DNA of 45,643 nucleotides from Discostella pseudostelligera (GCA_036940085.1 JALLBK010000064.1:1-45643); one strand, 5' to 3'; positions 18,912 through 29,616 are shown, numbered from the stretch's first letter. Made by a program: numbers and translations. Notes: generated by a model from the letters alone, not told the origin.

Positions 18912-20381
18912 CTATTGCTCCAATCTATCTAAAAATTCCAAAATCAACTCATTTACCGTCTCCGGTACTTCATCATGGGGACAATGTCCTGCACCATTCA
19001 ACCCGATCACGCGTTCAACCGCCATCTCATCAACGTCGGCACCACCAAGATTTCGTTGCACGATCGTCCTCCCCAATGCTTCGACACGCTTAGCTGGTGT
19101 CCAAGGATCATCCATCCCATACGCAACCCACACAGGACACACTTCCGACACTGGGAAGTTCGTCGAACGCAATTGCTGTTCGGGCAATGGTCCCGCCGAG
19201 TACGACAATGTATCGAACACTACCTCATCTGCTCCCTCTGTCAATAATGGGTCAAGCAACACCGATACTAACTCATCATCAATTGCATCCACTACCGAAT
19301 ATGGCTCTTTTAATATCGTCTTCACAGTGGAAGGAGTTGCCAATGTTTTGAACAGTCCATGACCATTCTCACGTAGGGACGATTGCAATGTCCGCACCAG
19401 TGGCATGGTAATTGGCGAGAATGGTACCTCGGCCATGTGCAATTCCCGAAAATTAGGATTAATAATAAAGATGCCATTGTAGAGATATGGTTCATCGATG
19501 ATAGATTGGAGAGAGGACATGGTTCCAATAGAGTTGGATATAAGTGTCACCTTTTTGCAATCATCCGAGTTGTGTAGGATATCTGCATGGATAACATCTC
19601 GTGTAAAATCGGCCAACTGTTCCGCCCATGTGTAAAAGTTGTATGGACTACGAAGGGGATGTCGCAATTCCAATGGGGATGCCATGCGATTCCCACCCGC
19701 AGATGTCCCGAGTGGCACATTTTGGAGTGTGGAGGCAGATCGTTTCTTTTGCAGTCTCCTACTACTACGAACCTCTTCCTTCGATACTTCTTGTTGATGA
19801 TCGCGATAACAAATGGAGTCACAATCTATAAACCGTCCATTCTCACCATCCACACTCATGGCTTGTGGATCCAAGCGAGATGGTTTGGATGACCAGCCAC
19901 TTCCCAGTAAGTCAAGGGCATAGATTCGACATGTTTTTTTATTGGTCGTTCCAGAAGTATCATCTCCACCAGGAGTACCAGTTTGTTGTTGCTGCTGTTG
20001 TAATCCCGTCAAGGCCTTACGCCAATGATCCGAATTCACAAATAATCCATGCACCAGTAGCAGTACATGATTGGCATCATTGGGTCCGGAAACTTGATAT
20101 CGAATGTTGTAATCACGCCAGTTGTATATGAGATTGGGGAGACCTGTGGCTGGTGAGTAGGGTGGCATTCCCTTGATTGTTGTCGTTGGATTCGAGGTGG
20201 AGACTGTGGTTGTAGAAGTCGAGGAGGATCGTAGGGAGAAGGTAGATAATGTCGATGTCGCTGGGACGACGCCTCGTCCGGACGACGACGACAATGAAGA
20301 TGAAGCAGGGCGATTGATGAAGGATGCGACTCCTCCGATCATAGCGATGAACGCCATCGATGAGATGACGGATAACTTCAT
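18912..20381 (-). CDS. Plastid-targeted alpha/beta hydrolase (pheophytinase-like)
   Basis: A single exon of 489 aa. The N-terminus is a signal peptide ending in GGVAS|FINRP, with Phe at +1: the bipartite leader used to cross the four membranes of diatom plastids. Ser/Thr-rich transit sequence follows. Alpha/beta hydrolase marks: LLLVHGLFVNSDHW (oxyanion HG, about 111), DLLGSGWSSKP, nucleophile motif SNSIG (Ser284), acid in YGMDDPW (Asp424/425) and GHCPHDEVPE (His466). The last motif is typical of plastid hydrolases related to pheophytinase, which removes phytol from pheophytin. The nucleophile elbow begins with Ser where Gly is usual. An insert of about 75 residues follows strand 4. The exact substrate is not certain. 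It converges on the kinase gene with a 135-bp gap. Confidence 0.83.
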   Translation of the reverse strand: MKLSVISSMAFIAMIGGVASFINRPASSSLSSSSGRGVVPATSTLSTFSLRSSSTSTTTVSTSNPTTTIKGMPPYSPATGLPNLIYNWRDYNIRYQVSGPNDANHVLLLVHGLFVNSDHWRKALTGLQQQQQQTGTPGGDDTSGTTNKKTCRIYALDLLGSGWSSKPSRLDPQAMSVDGENGRFIDCDSICYRDHQQEVSKEEVRSSRRLQKKRSASTLQNVPLGTSAGGNRMASPLELRHPLRSPYNFYTWAEQLADFTRDVIHADILHNSDDCKKVTLISNSIGTMSSLQSIIDEPYLYNGIFIINPNFRELHMAEVPFSPITMPLVRTLQSSLRENGHGLFKTLATPSTVKTILKEPYSVVDAIDDELVSVLLDPLLTEGADEVVFDTLSYSAGPLPEQQLRSTNFPVSEVCPVWVAYGMDDPWTPAKRVEALGRTIVQRNLGGADVDEMAVERVIGLNGAGHCPHDEVPETVNELILEFLDRLEQ

Positions 20382-21001
20382 TGTATTCGTCGTCGTAATC
20401 GATCGTCTGTGTCGGTGTAGTATTACTGAAGTGGTTTGGTTAGTAAGTAGTGTAGAGATAGGTCTTCATGGCATGGGTTGGATGTGTTGGATGCATTTAC
20501 GTAAATATTTTTTTGTGTGCTGGCGGCTGCTGGTGATGACCCTAGAGGGCAAAATTCGAATTAATTCCTACATGCATCTCCTGTGGAGGGCTTTGGATGA
20601 GGTGGCGGGATGATCGCTTGCTTGTCGCTGAAAAGCGCGCTCATCCAGAAAAAGATACTTAGGGACTTTTTGGTTCAGCGGGAAAAGATACATACCTATT
20701 TCGTATTTCGATAGTCTGCTGGGGGTAGGTGCTTGTGCCTTGTGGAGCGCTATCATCTGATGGAGATGGAGAAGTACTTAACGGTGGATATCCTGAACTC
20801 TGAACTTGAATATCGAATGTCACAACACCTTCAACACCTTCAACACCTTAAGTCACCAAGCTTTGGGCGGAGCTTTGGACACAACATCTATCTTGGACCA
20901 TGAAAGACCATGAACCATGAACCCTGCAAACCAATAGGCAATAGCATATGCCCTTCCATTGAACCTTCAGACACTGCACCCAATAGCTAAGGCACGACGC
21001 C
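20382..21001. promoter_or_regulatory. Bidirectional promoter region with short tandem repeats
   Basis: 620 bp between divergent genes. It holds a tandem CTTCAACAC repeat (three copies, 20823-20851), overlapping ACCATGAA repeats near 20893-20925, and a pair of AAAAGATAC motifs near 20650-20690. No gene seen. Confidence 0.45.
20823..20851. repeat. Tandem CTTCAACAC repeat
   Basis: Three consecutive 9-bp units, ACACCTTCA in phase, about 150 bp upstream of the UVRAG-like start codon. Confidence 0.7.
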
Positions 21002-23393
21002 ATGCAGACGCAACAGCCAAAGCCACAGCCGCTTCCACTCTCAATAGTGGTGCGGAATCTCTTCCCTCCTCTTGCAGTCACCCTTGCTGCGGCAACATCG
21101 GCATCGGCATCGTCGTCGTCATCGTCGTCGTCGGGGGTGAGCGACGCTCCTGACTCTGCAGATTTTAACAATGATGATCACAATGACGACCCGATGATGA
21201 TGACGACAACTTCCACTTCCATCGAGGGACGATGTGCACGGGCATCTCAAGAAATATTGCATCGTTTGCGTTTAGATATCATCACCAAAAATCGTTCACA
21301 GACAGTGGATGCTGGTGGCGACAGTGGCGACGGCGACAGCGATGAGACAGCAACATCGTTGGTAGTCCATTCCATGGAACAATCCCATAGCACTTCCCAT
21401 CCACGTTGGGATCATGTGAATGAACGATTACAATCGACGACGTTGTCATCAACAGTATCGATTGCAGACTGTTCTGCAAGATTTGTCATTTTGCATGATA
21501 CTCTTCATGGTGACGATGCCAAGGTGGGGAATGAGCAGGAAAGAGGAATAGTACTGGCAAAAATAACATTGGATCCTTCGAAATTGCGATGTTTGCCATC
21601 AGTTTCACAAAATACCGATACAGTCAACAACGACAACGTCGACAGCAATAGTAGTAGGAGGAACAGCAGCAACATTAATTCCAGTGGGATGCACATGATA
21701 ATACCACACACTCTTCCACCCAACACCATATTAATGCATTACGATGATGGATATACTCGATTATTGCCCATTGTTTACTCATTGTTACTTCAACGTGGGG
21801 TTATACACGAAGAAGAGAATAAAAGAGATGGCGTAGTGCTACTGGATCGGGGGAAAGTGAAACCGCAAGAGTTGGAGGTACCATTGTTTGAAGATAGGGC
21901 ATTTGATCTACTATTGGACAAGTCTACCTCGGATGTGGTCATGCCCATGGAGATGGACACGGCATTAGAATCCGCTTCCGCGGCTGTGGGAGTAGCTGCT
22001 GCTGAATTATTACCGTCGTCCAAAAAGAACGATGCACCATCGATGGTGATATTTGATGATAGCATATTTGACTTGATGGGAAGCAGTGATGGAAGTGGTG
22101 CAAGACAAACCGCGGCTGTTACTACTGGTGCAAACGTTGCTACGAGCGCAGATGATGTAACCGGTGCCAAAACTACCGATGTTGAGTTGCAATCACATAT
22201 GACGCGCCGACAAGAAGATGACGAAAATGATATCGAGAAGAAGCGGTTAGTTACGGCACCTGCAGTAGCAGTAGAAAGAGAAGTGACAGGACAATTATTG
22301 CCATCCGAAGAAGAATTGCCTTTATTACCGCTGCCTGCATCCAACATTGAGAAACAATCTGTCACAACCTGCGACGAGGAGGAGATAGAGGAACTGCGAC
22401 GGTTGATACATTTGGAACGGAAGCTGCTTGAAGAGGATTGGCGGCGTGTTGCACAGGTGAGTTTCATTGTCGTTGTATTGCCTGCACCCATTGATACGTA
22501 TTTGCATACTGAAAGGCTCAATGAATTGTTGCTGACACCACTTCGGGGCAGGAATCGAACCGCATCAAGTCTATGATGCAACAAGTTCAATTACTCGAAA
22601 ATGAGACATTGGATATCATGAGAAATGTAAAGGCAGAAAGGTAGGGAAGAAAGCGAATTGTTCCAGAATGATGTGTGCAGGCTAGTGTGTTGTTGATGCT
22701 TTGCCAACACTGCGTCTCATATTCGGAATCATTCTCTGAAAATCCCCAACGAATACCAAAAGAACAACTCTCCTCGACTCCGAACTCCAATTAGAAGCCA
22801 ATCGTATCCATCTCCTCCAACAATTACGTCTAATCTTTCCCATAAAGCTCGCGCCCATTACCAATGTCGTCCATCCACCAAATCATCCTCAACATCAATA
22901 TACCATATCAAACATTCCATTGCCTGAGGATATACACACACCCACGGTGTCTGATGATCAAGTCTCCTTGGCATTGGGATTGGTTTGTCATTTGGTTTCA
23001 TTGACGAGTAAATATCTCGCTGTGCCATTGCGATATCCGTTAATATGCAAATTTTCACGTTCTGCGGTATTATTCGATTGGAGTTCACCGCAGGGTGGCG
23101 GAAGTGGCGGGGGCAGCCTCAACACTAATCATACCGCCAACAGTTCCATCAACAGCAATAATAACAACGAGTCAAACATTGCCACCACCCCCTCCACGGT
23201 GACAAGAGCTGTCTACCCTCTCTTTCGTGAACGGAATGTTATTGATCGAGAACAGCTCGACTATGGTCGAATACTACTCGAACGGAATGTCAATTGCCTG
23301 TTGCAAGTTCGGAATATCCCATATAGAAAGGAGTGGAATGTGCTGGCCAAGATGGATAAATTGTTGTTGCATGTGGTGGAGGGGGGAGATTGA
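21002..23393 (+). CDS. UVRAG/Vps38-like subunit of the class III PI3-kinase complex, three exons
   Basis: Exons 21002-22456, 22552-22640 and 22763-23393 give 724 aa. Residues 1-455 are mostly low complexity (Asp/Ser/Thr/Ala-rich). A coiled coil runs from EEEIEELRRLIHLERKLL across all three exons to EANRIHLLQQLR. The conserved C-terminal domain follows: LIFPIKLAP, then ISNIPLPED, DDQVSLALGLVCHLVSL, SKYLAVPLRYPL, SRSAVLFDW, YPLFRERNVIDREQLDYG and LLERNVNCLLQ. This series matches the UVRAG/Atg14 family, with the UVRAG (Vps38) branch favoured by LRYPL...YPLF...ERNVNCLL. Vps38/UVRAG pairs with Beclin-1 and Vps34 to make PI3P on endosomes. The splice phases are consistent (0 and 2). The C2-like N-terminal part of UVRAG is not obvious. 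Confidence 0.87.
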
Positions 23394-23528
23394 TCAGTAT
23401 TCCAGTGTGCCTGATGTTCTGGGGTGATATTGTGGCGCGGAGCTCCATTGTACTGACTAATGTAACTTATGGATCTTGTTAAATAATTCATCATTCAACC
23501 GATCACTTCCATCATCTCGTTTTATATA

Positions 23529-24473
23529 TCATCGTCTCGTAGAAGAAGCAGCCTTCATAATATCTTTGGCATATCCACTCCCATCGCCCAATGTTGCCAT
23601 TTTATTCAATTGGGAATGTTCTTGACGGGAGACAATACGTTCGATAATCTCCCCAGTGCCACGGACGTATCGTGTCCGACCGGTATGCGGATCAATTACC
23701 TCGCGTATTTGTGATTGAAGGTTGAGGTATTGAGAGTGGGTCATTGGTCCTTTGGCTTTGAGTTGTGGATTTTTGGTTGTTGTGGAGTTGATAGGGGTGG
23801 TGGATAAGTCGGTGGATGTTGTTGTCATTGAAGGTAGCGGTAGTGGTGTGGTAGATGATGGATCTGTTTTTCCACCTTGCCTTTTTGCATCGGTAGTAGT
23901 CAATGAAGATAGAGGAAATGACGAGCCATGATCGATACTCTCACGAGATAGATGCTGTTGGTGATGGTTATTTATTGCCGTCGTCGAGTCTATTTCATGA
24001 GGTTGTCTACCTTCTTTTCCTTTTCTTCTATCCGCCTCATGCCTATTTGTTTTCATTTTCTTCTTCTTGCTTGTGTCATGCCGTTCATCTGAAGAAGACG
24101 ACCCTGATGTAGATGTTGTACTATCATCTTTAGTGTTGTGTTTATGATGATGTCGCCGCTTGAGGCGCCTCCTTTCCTTCCGCTTTCGAGAACGCGAGCG
24201 CGAAGAAGATGACGAAGAAGATGACGATGAGCAAGAAGAGCTACGTGGTTGCCTTCTTCTCGACTTGGGTCTGCTCTGCCCGTCGGTGGAATGCGATGCT
24301 CGACTTCGCGCGTCACGGTGACGACGACGACGACGCCGCCGTCGACTTCGGCTTCGTAACGAATGCTCCTCCACCTCGTCGACACGTCGTTTTACGTTGC
24401 TTCTGTTGCTGCCATTATCATGACGACGATTAAATGGCGCAGCGCTGCTGCTTTTATCGATAGGATCCATCAT
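23529..24473 (-). CDS. ARL6IP4/SRp25-like RS-rich nuclear protein
   Basis: A single exon. I start it at the paired ATG codons MMDPIDK (24473), giving 314 aa; the frame stays open to an ATG at 24683 (384 aa), but the added part would cover the TTCCCGCC boxes and looks like promoter sequence. The middle is dense in Arg, Ser and Lys, including an unbroken Arg run and a Ser run, with His/Lys stretches suggesting nuclear speckle localisation. The C-terminal 65 residues carry the conserved domain: GPMTHSQYLNLQSQIREV, DPHTGRTRYVRGTGEIIE, RIVSRQEHSQLNKMAT and LGDGSGYAK. This matches ADP-ribosylation factor-like 6 interacting protein 4 (SR-25), linked to splicing. It is convergent with the UVRAG-like gene (135-bp gap). 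Confidence 0.82.
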   Translation of the reverse strand: MMDPIDKSSSAAPFNRRHDNGSNRSNVKRRVDEVEEHSLRSRSRRRRRRRRHRDARSRASHSTDGQSRPKSRRRQPRSSSCSSSSSSSSSSRSRSRKRKERRRLKRRHHHKHNTKDDSTTSTSGSSSSDERHDTSKKKKMKTNRHEADRRKGKEGRQPHEIDSTTAINNHHQQHLSRESIDHGSSFPLSSLTTTDAKRQGGKTDPSSTTPLPLPSMTTTSTDLSTTPINSTTTKNPQLKAKGPMTHSQYLNLQSQIREVIDPHTGRTRYVRGTGEIIERIVSRQEHSQLNKMATLGDGSGYAKDIMKAASSTRR

Positions 24474-24694
24474 GGATATCGTGTCGTCTGCCGAGCTATG
24501 GACATTGTGACATTCATGGTCGCGATGGTTTGGATTTTTGGGTTTGATGTTTGAGTTTGATGCTCCACATCGCGCCAACATCTTCCCGCCAATTTCGTCG
24601 CGTTGTCTCCCCGCCACATTCTCATCATTTTCCCGCCATTTTCTTCGCCACCCGTCCCAGCCGCCACACAATCCAATCTCCATCCTCCATCACC
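24474..24694. promoter_or_regulatory. Bidirectional promoter with three E2F-like boxes
   Basis: TTCCCGCC at 24593-24600, TCCCCGCC at 24608-24615 and TTTTCCCGCC ending at 24637 lie between the divergent RS-protein and DUF3172 genes. They match the E2F/DP core. Spacing of roughly 15-22 bp and location in a 221-bp shared promoter make a regulatory role plausible. Confidence 0.42.
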
Positions 24695-24809
24695 ATGAGA
24701 GCCGCCATCACCCACTACCACCAACACTCCAACCACCAGAGAAGAATTCCATCATTACTGATGGTGTTGGATGCGTTCATATTGTTTTTATTTTACAACG
24801 GTACTCTGA

Positions 24810-24841
<32 letters not shown>

Positions 24842-25960
24842 TCCGATGCAGCATCAATACTGCTGATTGACCGACGGTGCACAACTTCAACGTCGTCATT
24901 GTCAACATCGTCATCTGCATCTGCATCTGCATCTGCGATGTTAAGAATGTTGTCGTCGAGGGGCAGGAGAATGTCACGTCAACATGCTCTTTCAAAGAGG
25001 AACGTTGGGTTATTATTCGTCACTCCTTTTAGTCGACAATTGAATGCTAGAAAAATGACACCAGCGTCATCATCACCGAGGAAGTTGTCATCGACAAAGA
25101 TAATTACTTTGGCACGGAATCGCAATTCAGACTACGATGATAACGACGACGACAACTGGCGAGGAGATTACGACGATGATGACGATGATGATTATGAAGA
25201 CGACGATGCATATTACAACAACCCTCCACCACTCGCAAGAAGAAGAAGAAGAAGAAGCAGGCAGCGTCGCCCCTCCATTGACAATCTAGGCACCCCTCCT
25301 CTCACCGGCTCCTCTCCCGACGATACCTCCCTCTCCATACCCAGTCCATTTGGACGTGGTGATACCGGACTACGTCTTCCCTCCTCCGTCAGCGCCGCCT
25401 TACTCGCGGGTGTATTCGTCCTCGGGATGGGCACCGGCGTCACTGTCGATTCACAAATCAATACCAATCCACGTGATTTGGCAAGTCGCGATGCCGTCGA
25501 TAAGAATGCACCCAATCCTACACTTTGTACTACCTATGGTGCAAGCGCCATGGCATTTGATCAACGTGTCTTTGTTAGCTTCAATCCATTCAATGTCTAC
25601 GTTGCCCAAGCCGATGTGAAACCTGCCTGTGTTCTACGTCCTGCCAACATTGTCCCGGTGTTGAAAGAACGTAAATTGTTAAATGATGATGAGATACGGA
25701 GTTGTAAAATGAATATGAACACATGGGCATTTGTTGGGGATTTGAATGATCAACCACAATTAAGTTGTGTGTACAAGAGTGAAGATGCTCAGAATGAGTT
25801 TTTGGATGATCCAAAGCGAGGAATTGGTGAGGATTATTTGGATGATGATGTGAAGAAGATGATGCAATCTAGTGGAACGAGGAAGATGGTGAAGGATAAT
25901 TTGACGGAGGGGCAGAAGAAGATGGTTTTGGATATGGGCGGAGCAGGAGGAACACGATGA
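24695..25960 (+). CDS. DUF3172 family protein, probably plastid
   Basis: A single exon of 421 aa from the first ATG in good context (CACCATGAG). The N-terminus has a hydrophobic stretch (LLMVLDAFILFLFYNG) then Ala and Ser/Thr-rich sequence, which would serve as a plastid leader, although no clear ASAF motif is visible. Then come Asp-rich and Arg-rich microsatellite-coded tracts (residues ~150-190), one membrane helix (about 228-248, SAALLAGVFVLGMGTGVTV), and the conserved domain: TLCTTYGASAMAFDQRVFVS, FNPFNVYVAQADVKPACVL, IVPVLKERKLL, CKMNMNTWAFVGDL and LSCVYKSEDAQNEF. This matches DUF3172, a family of cyanobacteria and plastid-bearing eukaryotes with no assigned function. Conserved Cys residues are retained. 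The last 60 residues are acidic and Lys-rich. Confidence 0.85.
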
Positions 25961-26957
25961 TGATGATGATATTGAGAGGTTGTATTCTCGATTACCGCAA
26001 ATGAGCAGCTTCGTTGTGCGCATGAGACAAGGTCGTTTCTCCCTGTGTGCGTGCTCGTGGGTGAACATCATTCTTATGGAGTTGGGTTTTTCGAAATCAT
26101 GAAAGGAGTGTAAAATAGGAGTCCACTCTCGTTCTTCCTCGCGAATCACTAGATAACATTTGAGGAAGAAGAGGAGCAGCAGCAGCAAACAGCTTGAAGC
26201 AACCACATCGAAACAATTGAGTGAATTCCCTCGAACATATGATTAGACAGTACGATATTCAGGAAAATCTTGAAGAGTTCAGGAGGCTCGAGCACAGTCG
26301 CAGAAGAAGTGGAAGTAGGTGGGTGCCACTTCCCGCCAAAACATCGTGGCGCCAATAATTTCCCGCCAAAATGCATTGGGCTTAATGACGTCGTCTCTTT
26401 TCTCGTGATGCGGTGATACAAAACCAGAAAGAGAAACAAGTGCATTGGGGCCCTTCTCCTCATAAGATTCAAAATTACCTCACATATGGAATAAGTACAA
26501 AAAAACGAGAATTCTCGCGCGCCTTTCAAAATGAGGGATACCCATCCGTTTGACCTTTCGATCCATCTCCTTCTACGCTGGATTTAGTATGTCCTTTGGA
26601 GCTACTCCGATTCATCTAATTTTTTGGCGGCAAATATGATGCAACCGCCACATTTTTTGCTGCCGACACAACCAAAAAAGATTTGCATGCCCCTGCATGC
26701 AGCAAAAAATCCTTGCACCAACAACAACAACCAAGAAAAGCAACAGCAAAGCGCGCCATGCTACACCAGTTCATGTGCATCTCGCATCGGTACAGACCGG
26801 CAGCATTATCGAAAGAGCAACAGCAACAGCCAATAACAGCATTAATTGAAATAGTTTGCAATGCTCCTCTCCATCACCATTATTTTGATTGTATAAAGGT
26901 TTGATTCAGCCTCAATAAGTACAATCTATCATTATTTGTCCAAGAAATATCTGAAAC
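25961..26957. other. 997-bp intergenic region with E2F-like boxes
   Basis: Between two plus-strand genes. It contains TTCCCGCCAAAA at 26330-26341 and TTTCCCGCCAAAATG at 26359-26373 with GGCGCCAA between, and an AAC/CAG-rich stretch near 26710-26840. Minus-strand frames (up to 148 codons) overlap the DUF3172 3' end or are low complexity; I reject them as genes. Confidence 0.45.
26329..26373 (+). promoter_or_regulatory. Pair of E2F-like TTCCCGCCAAAA boxes
   Basis: Two copies of TTCCCGCCAAAA start 30 bp apart (about three helical turns), with GGCGCCAA between them. They lie about 590 bp upstream of the ATG at 26958. Confidence 0.4.
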
Positions 26958-27704
26958 ATGATGCACCACCAAGATAACTATGGAATAGAAGTCGACAATA
27001 TCTACATGGAGGAACACGCCAAACGGGGTTGGGATGATATGAACTTCGTCGATAGGAGCGAGGATGGGTCATCACCGTCGCAAGCAGATCTTGATCTTGA
27101 TGAAAATGATATTGTACAACAGAGGCCGTCTTCTATGAAGAAACGAGCTATCATTGCCTTCGTCGCGATTGCCGCCTTCGCCGCCATCCTTGGCCTTGGT
27201 TATGGCATTGGCTACGGCATTGGCGCCATGGCAGATAATCGCGATGCCCGCTCTTCAAATATGAATGCGGTAACAATCGAAGAGTGCATGGGATATTATA
27301 CATCAAGTATTAGTGTCCCGACCTATTCACCCACCACGTATTCTCCCACGGCATCACCCATATCTGAGGAAGATCAATTGGTGGCCATGTTTTTCCCAGT
27401 GTTTAGTAATGATATGCCCATTATTACCGATGATGACGAAGTGGTGACTCCAGGAGATGGCAGTGACGGTAGTAATGGCGATGGACCAGTCCGGAGGTTG
27501 GGGTCACCGACGACGACAGATACCAAATTGATGTCATTGTCAAGACATCATGATGAACAACGGGTGAGTACTAATACATTGGTGTCTTTTGTATCATGGT
27601 CAAGCGGTAACTGATTTTCGTCTCACCCATAATAATCGTTTTCATCCATCGACCATCCTATTCTCTATTAGAAATTGGCATGTGAGAAACTCCTTCGCAA
27701 GTAA
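26958..27704 (+). CDS. Small type II membrane protein with SPT motif, two exons
   Basis: Exon 1 is 26958-27563 (202 codons). A 108-nt intron (GTGAGT...TTAG) joins it in phase 0 to a tiny 33-nt exon 27672-27704 coding KLACEKLLRK and a stop; without splicing the frame would read 16 unrelated residues to 27614. The spliced protein has 212 aa. The N-terminal 55 residues are acidic. One helix with glycine-zipper spacing (AAILGLGYGIGYGIGAM, about 75-92) follows. The outer part has PTYSPTTYSPTASP; SPT-type repeats are common in diatom surface proteins. A basic residue cluster before the helix (KKR) supports type II topology. Function unknown. The splice call rests on consensus sites and the Lys/Leu-rich C-terminus only. 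Confidence 0.65.
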
Positions 27705-27977
27705 ATACATGGACTCTCTCACATCATGAACAGAGAACGGATAATCACGCTCTACCACCATCCACACACATCGACTCTTGTAATAATGAACTACTCTAAA
27801 TATTTCGCACACTCTCTACTCTGTATTTGATTCACACTAATTTACGACAGTATCTACTTGAGAGACATCCTGGTTTGCTATACTTTCGTCCCCCATGTGT
27901 GGTATGATATAAAATACTTCGGTCGACGGGACGAGATGCTTTGTTAATGAAGCACTTGACATTTGACGTAAAGTGCT

Positions 27978-29123
27978 TCACTCTTTCTTCTCCCGCGCAA
28001 ACCAAGAAGCAAACCAACAATTCTTCTTATTTGCAGATGTTGATCCGTCAGTTTCGACATTTGAATTTATATCTGATTTAGAGAGATGTTCTGATGAATG
28101 ACGGATAGGGTCGTCATCATTGGATATTGGTATCGTCTTGGCAGATGGATTTGTTTTCAATTGATGACTGTTGCTGCTGCTGCTCGTTCCATCACTGACG
28201 TTGATTGCAGAAATGACGCAGTCGTTTTTAGTCTCGGAGATTTGATGTTGACGCTGCTGTTGTCGTTGTCGTAGTTGCCGATACTTGACTGTAGCGCTCT
28301 GCAAGGCGACAATGCTCCCCCCACCCAAATTATGTCCTCGTTTCATGATCGACTGGTGGTCTACTGCTGCTTGTAGTTGGTGCTGATTATATTTCTCCCT
28401 CTCTTTTTCCTTCTCCTCCCTTTGTTGGTTGAGATACCACCGGTGCAAATCCGTCGCAGACAAGGTGCTTTTCCCCAGTGAATGAACAGGAATATTGGGA
28501 TGTCGAGGTAGTCGCTGGTGCATCCGGAGTTGTGAAGGTGGTATAGTAGCAGAAGTATTTAGGTGGTGTCGATGCTGCGTGGAGTGATCGTTATTAGTTT
28601 GCTCGTCAAGACGAAGAATTGTCCCATTGATCCTACTATGGGATTGTTGTTGCTGCTGGTTGTTCTTGCGAATTATTCTGCCAGCAATATAGTTGGATAA
28701 GGGTTCACTACCACCCGACGAAGCTACTATGTTCCTATCATTTCCTCCAACTCCTGTTCCAGTAGTTGATTTCGACGATGATGAAGAGCGCTTCTGCCGA
28801 CGTATTTTGGTGGTCGGCAGCTGTTCGAATAATTTATTTGATCTACCACTACCACACTGGCAATACTCGCCATTGGTAACAGCCACAGCGGTATCAATAT
28901 CACTATGAACTGCCAATCCCCTTAGAGAAAATATCACACCATTTGAATAGCGGCGATGAAAATGAAGGTGGAATGGAGATGGAGGCAACGGCGACGACAT
29001 AAGTAGATGCTGCTGCTGCTGCTGCGCTGCTGGCGGCCCAGACGATGAGTTCATTCTAGGTAGGAGAGATGACGATAAGAGACGAGCAGCGCCATGATGA
29101 CGATGGCTGAGATGTCGTTGCAT
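27978..29123 (-). CDS. Low-complexity protein, unrecognised
   Basis: An open frame of 381 codons with no intron. The N-terminus is Arg/His/Ser-rich and lacks acidic residues for about 70 residues (MQRHLSHRHHGAARLLSSSL), resembling a mitochondrial presequence. Gln tracts, a Ser tract and QRQQQRQ repeats fill much of it. The more ordered-looking parts are LHRWYLNQQREEKEKEREKY and GGGSIVALQSATVKYRQLRQ (about residues 225-300). The C-terminus ends CWFASWFAREKKE. I recognise no domain. The length and the ordered segments argue that it is coding, but a random open frame in repeat-rich DNA cannot be excluded. Confidence 0.55.
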   Translation of the reverse strand: MQRHLSHRHHGAARLLSSSLLPRMNSSSGPPAAQQQQQHLLMSSPLPPSPFHLHFHRRYSNGVIFSLRGLAVHSDIDTAVAVTNGEYCQCGSGRSNKLFEQLPTTKIRRQKRSSSSSKSTTGTGVGGNDRNIVASSGGSEPLSNYIAGRIIRKNNQQQQQSHSRINGTILRLDEQTNNDHSTQHRHHLNTSATIPPSQLRMHQRLPRHPNIPVHSLGKSTLSATDLHRWYLNQQREEKEKEREKYNQHQLQAAVDHQSIMKRGHNLGGGSIVALQSATVKYRQLRQRQQQRQHQISETKNDCVISAINVSDGTSSSSNSHQLKTNPSAKTIPISNDDDPIRHSSEHLSKSDINSNVETDGSTSANKKNCWFASWFAREKKE

Positions 29124-29275
29124 GAGAGTAGAGTAATTGGAGTAAGATTTTGTGTAGTATTACTCATGGGCCGCCATGGGCGTAGGCGTTGGTAGGGATC
29201 TGTATGGATGGGCGTCCATCGTCCATCATGATCATGGGTTCCTGTTTGATGTTCATGATCTTCCGTCTTCCGTGG

Positions 29276-29315
29276 TCCGTGGTCCGTAGGTCGGTCCGTA
29301 GGTCGGTCCGTAGGT
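29276..29315. repeat. Tandem 12-bp GTCCGTAGGTCG repeat
   Basis: About two and a half units of GTCCGTAGGTCG, preceded by two shorter CGTGGTC units, in the spacer between the low-complexity protein and the cyclin. Confidence 0.7.
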
Positions 29316-29616
29316 AGGCTGAGGTAAGCTGTATCGTATGCTGCCGCTGGAAAGTGGTACGGTACTACTAGAAGCTCCTCTCTAGAGAGAACGCTGCTTG
29401 GGCCTGCCATTCAGCATGCCCCATGCAATGACGACAAATTCATATGTTTGATGTACCAAAACGCTACAGTTCCGGTACCGTTACATTATCTCGTTGAAGT
29501 ATTTAGTGAAGGTGAATTGATCTTCCAGATTCCTATGCACTCTTTAGTGCATTTGGGAAGATATGAATCGCTGCCGAGATTTAGGTAATTCGGATAATTT
29601 GAAAGTCCCACGACAG

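Noticed and set aside
21790..22590. 266-codon minus-strand frame opposite the UVRAG-like gene
   Set aside because: Ser/Asn-rich antisense of low-complexity coding sequence; it crosses an exon boundary of the real gene.
22540..22620. Possible tRNA on the minus strand: GGTTCGATTCC matches the B-box consensus
   Set aside because: No A-box at the right distance, the T-arm does not pair, and the bases are coding in exon 2 of the UVRAG-like gene.
25760..26529. Two minus-strand frames (148 and 126 codons) in the 26-kb spacer
   Set aside because: One overlaps the DUF3172 coding end, and both are low-complexity Ser/Leu/Cys shadows with no conserved motif.
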